This document shows, one piece after another, positions 61,201 to 64,000 of a stretch of 64,000 bases of DNA. The notes under the pieces are model-generated. The model had not been told where the DNA came from. It did not search any database and saw only the letters and a program-made list of their open reading frames with translations. The stretch is from Antedon mediterranea (Eukaryota > Echinodermata > Crinoidea > Comatulida > Antedonidae). Both the position numbers and the translations under genes were made by a program. The stretch spans positions 15,229,001 to 15,293,000 of the forward strand of contig NC_092680.1 of the NCBI RefSeq assembly GCF_964355755.1. Direction: 5' to 3'. The stretch's first letter is position 1. The number at the start of each line of letters is the position of its first letter.

Positions 61201-62054
61201 ACCATGCTGTTCATGACATGTGGGTGGTAAAGTGATGGATATTGACACACCATTGTTTATTGACGTTACGCACCATTTAGATTTTTTAACACATCCCTCC
61301 GTCAATAATTATTTGTAAATTTACGTAACCATGATGCACCTCTCCCGGGGATCGTATAGGGTGTCACAATTAACAAGTGCATTATAGCATACAACTTACA
61401 TTCAAATGTATTGCTGACGTTATTCTGTAATGCCTGTGCTATAACTTCCTGCAATACAAATGTTAAATAACTACTTTAATACGCTACCTACTAAATTAAG
61501 CTACTGTACACACGTTCAGCCCTGATGTGATTACATATTCCACAAGGCAAGGTTGATGCATTGTGAATGGTTCTAATTGATATGCTGCCCCCTGAAAGCT
61601 AGATAGGCTTACAGTATATACAGTATGTGTAACAGATACTAAATACATTGTAGTGAGTTTGAACAAACAAAACCTTTTAAATTAAAAAAAATGTTGTTAC
61701 TATTTTAATTAGGCCTAGGCTATGAACTTATTATGCACGTTGAAAAAAATAATTATCAGGAAATCTTTTCTTAATCTGCTAAACCTCTTCTCTGGACGTA
61801 CAGCCATACTAGCATTTCTATCTTTGTAAAAACGGCTCAATTCTGAATGACACAATGACAGTGATTTAATCTAGGCCTAGGCATAGCAAAATTTTAGATA
61901 TTGGAGAAGGGAAAAAATCAGTTTCTCCCCACGATCCATACTTCCGTAAACCTACCAGAACGTCACTGTATGTCAACCTTGGTGCTTGAACAGTCCAATC
62001 CACATCTTCCCCTTGCTGTGTTTTAATTCGTATAATAAAGGGCTGTAAAGACAT
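41815..62054 (-). CDS. MAP2K5: MAP2K5 (MEK5) dual-specificity kinase, 20 coding exons
   Basis: The kinase that phosphorylates and activates ERK5 (MAPK7), itself activated by MEKK2/3 through its PB1 domain. Exons in order: 62054-61956, 61448-61400, 59751-59684, 59206-59137, 54652-54615, 54066-53999, 53108-53063, 52219-52155, 51726-51687, 51016-50945, 47164-47083, 46765-46704, 46367-46319, 46029-45905, 45476-45405, 44419-44393, 44218-44192, 43840-43808, 43367-43306, 41974-41815. All phases agree; the total is 1314 nt, 437 residues (human about 448 or 438 by isoform). The start ATG gives [11 protein letters not shown], aligned with the human IRIK start of PB1. A two-exon C1q gene sits inside the intron 47165-50944 on the other strand. 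The stop codon is within a minisatellite unit. Confidence 0.95.
42174..42658. mobile_element. 485-bp TIR element (ends AGAGAGGTTTCGCAA)
   Basis: Inverted ends of about 35 bp. Left: AGAGAGGTTTCGCAATCTTA, then CGAATACGATAACGGA. Right: TCCGTTATCGTATTTGTAAG, then GTTGCGAAACCTCCCT. Few mismatches. The interior repeats TTACGAATA and TATTCGT words. No coding sequence. Only one copy seen in the window. It lies in the last MAP2K5 intron. Confidence 0.8.
42899..43026. repeat. Imperfect inverted repeat in MAP2K5 intron 19
   Basis: The left arm (AATAATGAATGTTTATGAGT, then GAGAATATTTCA) and right arm (ACTCATAAAATATTCTCACC, then TTCATTATT) are partly complementary around a 40-bp centre. Possibly a decayed foldback element. 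Confidence 0.4.
43869..44014. mobile_element. Family B MITE
   Basis: Left AAAGCTATATTCACACTATC followed by AAACTAGTTTGACAAAC; interior GTGATATGACATCATCATG; right AAAGTTTGATAGTATAAATA. The terminal GCTCTGTCTA has mutated. Confidence 0.75.
44467..45337. mobile_element. 871-bp TIR element (ends TACCGTATATTTCGGTGTAT)
   Basis: The left end reads TACCGTATATTTCGGTGTAT then AAGTCGCAC. The right end is GTGCGACTTTAATACACC then GAAATATACGGTA. The motif GTGCGTCTTATACA occurs again inside both ends (about 44530, 45234, 45289). The interior is GC-richer than its surroundings, with CGATCGATCGCCGACCG and GCGCGGCTGAGCCTAGG. No open frame. Similar GGTGTATAAGTCGCA repeats are known to me from other animals, from memory. 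Confidence 0.85.
47335..47485 (-). mobile_element. tRNA-like SINE fragment, separate family
   Basis: On the minus strand it starts GGAGTTGTGTAGTCAAGTGA followed by TTAGGACACTTGACTG, with a box B-like GGGTTCAATTTC. It resembles a tRNA head with a short body and lacks a clear tail. Confidence 0.45.
48894..50095 (+). CDS. Secreted collagen-C1q domain protein, nested in a MAP2K5 intron
   Basis: Two coding exons, 48894-49104 and 49455-50095, joined in phase 1 (283 residues). The start at 48894 gives a compact signal peptide ([19 protein letters not shown]); an in-frame ATG at 48870 would add 8 residues and is the alternative. A basic stretch, then [10 protein letters not shown] (cysteines that may link chains), then Gly-X-Y repeats (about residues 55-135) with one break at [10 protein letters not shown] globular C1q domain follows (about 145-283) with AFTAVRT near its start, [24 protein letters not shown] and a final TTFSGYLI. 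The fold resembles C1q/TNF-related proteins (trimeric, extracellular). No orthologue is named because the family is large and lineage-expanded. Confidence 0.9.
50380..50385 (+). terminator. Candidate polyadenylation signal of the C1q gene
   Basis: AATAAA about 285 bp beyond the stop codon of the collagen-C1q gene, before the next MAP2K5 exon at 50945. Confidence 0.35.
51370..51605 (-). mobile_element. tRNA-derived SINE, family 1, head truncated
   Basis: Contains the family body (complement of CACTGGACCTACAGTTTATA and GAGAAGACTCGTTCTACCACC). The tRNA head is reduced to a short remnant near GGTGAGGCTTGAATC. An (ATT)n tract at its left end (51340-51360) is the copy's tail. Confidence 0.7.
52395..52450. 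repeat. SINE family 1 tail fragment
   Basis: GGTGGTAAACACCTCTAGGA followed by CGGTCCAATCCCAAATTT is the complement of the family 1 body near 7410-7450. A stand-alone fragment. Confidence 0.5.
52753..52922. mobile_element. Family B MITE
   Basis: Left AAAGCTCTGTCTACACTATC; right TAGTTTGATAGTGCAGACAG followed by AGCTTAA. Interior with GGCCATATCACTAC. Located in MAP2K5 intron 7. Confidence 0.8.
53063..62054 (-). CDS. MAP2K5: MAP2K5 exons 1-7: PB1 domain and linker
   Basis: The PB1 domain covers roughly residues 5-95. It has the basic start [17 protein letters not shown] and the acidic OPCA-type motif [11 protein letters not shown] (exons 2-3), then LTLYPRG. In mammals the MEK5 PB1 binds MEKK2/3 and ERK5. 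The linker keeps RNFHGLT (human RNIHGLK) and ends LREILANG, matching the human KKILANG just before the kinase domain. Exon 7 is 53108-53063. Confidence 0.93.
53535..53795 (-). mobile_element. tRNA-derived SINE, family 1
   Basis: The head on the minus strand is the complement of CCTTAACCGCTCGACCATTT, and box B the complement of GCCTCGAACCCATGCCG. The body contains the complement of GTGTACACTGGACCTACAG. The tail end is at the left. Confidence 0.75.
54685..54993. mobile_element. Putative TIR element (ends TTACCGTATTTAT)
   Basis: Left TTACCGTATTTATCAAG, right AAATAAATATGGTAA, which pair over about 13 bp. The interior contains GGGAGGCGATT and GGGCGTTTATTCAAGG. Single copy seen. The short, imperfect ends make this less certain. 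Confidence 0.5.
55095..55305. mobile_element. 210-bp foldback MITE (ends AAGCCTGTTTTCCTGT)
   Basis: Left end AAGCCTGTTTTCCTGTCGAT then GTTAGTCGACGCTATC; the right end is the near-complement GATAGCGTCGAATAACGTCA then ACAGGAAAACAGGCTT. TTAA adjoins both ends. The interior is also self-complementary (GATCGTTAAC, CGATCGTTTG). Confidence 0.8.
55798..56108. mobile_element. Family E MITE
   Basis: Left TTAAAGATGTATTGTCCCC, right GGGGGACAATATATCTTTAA. Interior AAACCCATTGGCTGGCAGCC and TTGGTCAAAGTGGATAACTA. Located in MAP2K5 intron 4. Confidence 0.8.
56346..58820 (-). mobile_element. 2.5-kb DNA transposon with 26-bp terminal inverted repeats
   Basis: Left end TGGGTCATTCCATGTCAAAT then CACCCA (56346-56371); the right end is the exact complement with one mismatch (58795-58820). 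Sub-terminal arms near 56480 and 58670 also pair (AAAAGTTACGGGC and GCCCGTAACTTTT). It is inserted in a TA dinucleotide tract, so a TA-type target is likely. It carries minus-strand transposase-like reading frames broken by frame changes. I cannot assign the superfamily. It lies in MAP2K5 intron 4. Confidence 0.85.
57012..57989 (-). pseudogene. Decayed transposase-like gene of the 56346 transposon
   Basis: The largest intact piece (57471-57989, 172 codons) has [17 protein letters not shown] and [20 protein letters not shown], a block I have seen in many uncharacterised invertebrate proteins (memory, not a search). Further on, a second frame (57130-57348) has [11 protein letters not shown] and a third (57012-57248) [14 protein letters not shown], the usual C-terminal pair of the same proteins. 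The two C-terminal pieces are in different frames, so the gene is broken at least once there; the part upstream of 57989 is also degenerate. The Asp in FTDG and CDG are candidates for catalytic residues, unproven. Confidence 0.65.
58895..58980 (+). mobile_element. SINE family 2 tail
   Basis: GAGGGTCCCTAATGATCAGC, then TGATGCTGGATGGACCACCC, then an AAATAAAAATAAAAT tail: the 3' part of the SINE at 39745-40012. The head is missing. Confidence 0.6.
59921..60554 (-). mobile_element. Family C non-autonomous element, copy 3 (inverted)
   Basis: 634 bp, the reverse complement of 26056-26689 with few differences. TTAA flanks both ends (59921 and 60551). It lies in MAP2K5 intron 2, just left of exon 2. 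Confidence 0.9.
60590..60725. mobile_element. Family B MITE
   Basis: Left TTAAAGCTCTGTCTACATTA, interior GATGTGCCCAAATATGGTAG, right AAAGTTTGATAGTGTAGACA followed by GAGCTTT. Follows the family C element after about 35 bp. Confidence 0.8.
61110..61352. mobile_element. 240-bp TIR element (ends ATCCCCGAGAAGAG)
   Basis: Left ATCCCCGAGAAGAGATACCG then TGATGCACC; right ATGATGCACCTCTCCCGGGG then AT. The outer 13 bp pair with two mismatches and ATGCACC is repeated. It lies in MAP2K5 intron 2. Single copy seen. Confidence 0.55.
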
Positions 62055-62984
62055 TATTGCACTATGGTATATTTACAATAAAGATCAAATCTAACTTCAT
62101 AGCTAGCTGTACTTTCAGTAACAATTCGATGGATAGACTTCGGATGACTTGCTCATGCTAGGCCCACTACTTTATTATTTTTGTGTGTGACTTCTGTCAA
62201 TTGGTGGCGCTATGTCAACATGAACAGAGGGCGGTATATTTCAAAAAGAAAAGACTTTCTTGTAAAAAAAAGCGAAACTGATCAGTTTTATTAATTTAAT
62301 ACACAATTTACAATGCATAAGTAAAGGTACTAGGCCTATAATACGATAAGTGTATTACGTTTTAGTAATTTTCGTATTCTAAACTTTTTAAATAATCTAG
62401 GCCTAGCTAGCTAGGCCGGCCCTAGCTAGGGCATTGGCCTAGCCTAGCCTACTAGCTAGGTTAGGCCTACCTGGTACTAGTAACTAGTAGGCTAGCCTAG
62501 CCCTCCTCTCTCTCTCTAGTCTAGCCTCTGACTATCTAGGCCTATAACCTAGCCCTAGAGAGTCTATATAGCTAGACTAGTACTAGTAGTAGGGCCTGCC
62601 ACTGGGCTTGGTTGATGGCTAGTACAGTAGGCCTAGAGTAGTAGTAGGCCTAGGCCTACTACGAATTGAGGAGGCCCTATCCTACTATATAGTATTACTA
62701 TTAGTATTATGAAGTATCTAAATAAGCCTAGACTAGGCCCTATTATTATATTAATTATTACTATTTTTATAATATAAATAGGGCTGGCCTAGTCTACTCT
62801 AGGCTAGCCAGGTAATTTGACTAGCCTACGTACACGCAAAACGCAAATTATTTAATAAATGTACCGGTACTACTGTAAAATAATTGTATGCTAGGCTACA
62901 GTAGGCTTGTTTTTATTTTAAAATAATCTATCTAAATTCATCAATTCTATATTGCTTACATTTCTTCTAGTGATTTTACAAATA
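62055..62984. promoter_or_regulatory. Head-to-head interval, MAP2K5 / LAS2-like
   Basis: 930 bp between divergent start codons. The MAP2K5-proximal part contains TTGGTGGCGCTATG and GAGGGCGGTATA. The right half is the AGGCCTA-rich patch and probably an intron of the LAS2-like 5' UTR, since TTTCTTCTAG at 62961-62970 is a good acceptor just before its ATG. Promoter function is inferred from position only. Confidence 0.5.
62395..62870. repeat. AGGCCTA/CTAG-rich low-complexity patch
   Basis: About 475 bp made mostly of overlapping AGGCCTA, CTAGCCTAG, CTAGTACTAG and similar words. It resembles the patch at 30853-31060 but is longer. It includes a CTCTCTCTCT stretch near 62507. No coding potential. 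Confidence 0.8.
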
Positions 62985-64000
62985 ATGCATGATAATACAG
63001 AGGACTCTTTCCTGAGAAGAAATTTCAGTAAAACACTGAAAGATTCTCTACATAGCACACAAAGTATTTCTGGTCGGGCATCAATACTTACATATGCCAA
63101 CAGACAGTATCCATCTGCCACCGATGCTCTACATGCCTACATCTCAGATTTTGATAATACGCAGTCATCCAGTCCATACAAACGTACTGTCGAAGATTTA
63201 CTCTCTCCTAAGTCTGTACTGTTGCAGACTGTGGAACGAAGCCTAGCTACCGGGGTACGTGATACTCGAGCAGAAAGTCACAGACATGCAATTAAGAAAC
63301 TCATTGACCAGTCTTATGAAGAATTATTGAGGGCAGATTTGGAACGAGAAAAAGGTAATTATGTTTATGGATCTTATATTCTTACAGTTGCATAACATTA
63401 TTCAACAGTCATAGTATATTTTAATCAGGGATTCTAAAACATTTATATTTTCACAGCAAAACATCCGATACAGACAATCTCATCAAGTGACCTATCAAGC
63501 CTAACACCAGACAGGAGCCTTCAATATCCTAGTCTAACCAGCTTATCTACAGATGTCTTGCTTTCCCAAGCATCACAGAGTGTTCATAACCACAATGTTG
63601 GCTTCACAAGTGATGCCCAGAATTATTTAAATTTATCTCACTCCTCTAAAACATTATCACCATTGCAGGAGAGCTACAGAGCGAATGCTATCCAATTAAA
63701 ATCATTACAGAGTAATGTCGGAAAGAGCTCAGGGATTCTAAAAAAGCGACCTAGTCCCGACAGAAAGAAGACTCATAGAGAAGTGAGTTTCACCAGAAGT
63801 ACCAACTCTAGGTATCTTAGAGAATTACAAAATCAAGATGGTTTATTTAAAAGTACAATTAGGACTTCAACGACTTCACCTGAATATAAAGAAGCCATGA
63901 TAAGTGTTCCAAACAGAAAAACTTCTTTTGATAGACATTTCAAGACTAGAAGAAAGGCAGATTCAGTTTTATCAGGTGGCAGAAAAGTACCAAGTTGGAT
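62985..64000 (+). CDS. LAS2 / C18orf54-like protein, 5' part (runs off the window)
   Basis: Two exons are visible: 62985-63354 and 63457 to the window end, joined in phase 1, about 304 residues so far with no stop. The ATG at 62985 follows a splice acceptor at 62970, so an upstream non-coding exon is likely; an upstream coding exon is not excluded. The segment RQYPSATDALHAYISDFD resembles the N-terminal block of LAS2 (lung adenoma susceptibility protein 2, C18orf54), recalled as SASQALQAYI-DDFDL. The rest is Ser-rich and basic, probably disordered, with GILKKRPSPDRKKTHREVSF and KVPSW near the end. Function of LAS2 is poorly known. The match rests on one short block, so this is a moderate call. 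Confidence 0.55.

Overview
The window is an AT-rich, intron-dense animal nuclear sequence. It is most likely from an invertebrate deuterostome, and I lean towards an echinoderm. That lean rests on the gene set (RASA1, SRFBP1/BUD22, MAP2K5/MEK5, a collagen-C1q protein, an LAS2-like protein), compact exons with GT-AG introns, and very many short terminal-inverted-repeat elements and tRNA-derived SINEs. Species cannot be named from sequence alone. All exon joins below were made by hand from reading frame, phase and splice signals. Layout: (1) 1-5622 holds no recognisable gene, only repeats and the probable RASA1 3' UTR. (2) 5623-30528, minus strand: a complete RASA1 (p120 RasGAP) gene of 22 coding exons that joins in one frame to 945 residues in the order SH2-SH3-SH2-PH-C2-RasGAP; a possible optional 42-nt exon lies at 17148-17189. 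(3) 30529-30755: a 227-bp head-to-head interval, probably a bidirectional promoter. (4) 30756-37285, plus strand: SRFBP1/BUD22-like gene, 6 coding exons, 407 residues. (5) 37286-41814: convergent intergenic or 3' UTR sequence, ending in a 60-bp minisatellite. (6) 41815-62054, minus strand: complete MAP2K5 (MEK5) gene, 20 coding exons, 437 residues, PB1 domain plus kinase domain; its last 11 codons and stop lie inside the terminal minisatellite unit. (7) 48894-50095, plus strand: a two-exon secreted collagen-C1q gene nested in a MAP2K5 intron on the opposite strand. (8) 62055-62984: a second head-to-head interval containing an AGGCCTA-rich patch. (9) 62985-64000, plus strand: the 5' part of a gene resembling LAS2/C18orf54, running off the window. 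RASA1 and MEK5 are both signalling proteins of the growth-factor/MAPK world: RASA1 switches off Ras, and MEK5 activates ERK5 through its PB1 and kinase domains. Their proximity is not evidence of co-regulation. Non-coding space is dominated by repeats: at least ten short inverted-repeat (MITE-like) families, two tRNA-derived SINE families, LINE 3' ends, one 2.5-kb DNA transposon with decayed transposase reading frames and intact 26-bp ends, three minisatellites, and two tiny perfect hairpins flanked by 7-bp direct repeats. The most unusual observations are the MAP2K5 stop region shared with a minisatellite, the CATGGAG micro-hairpins, the decayed transposon, and the frame-neutral small exons in RASA1 and MAP2K5.
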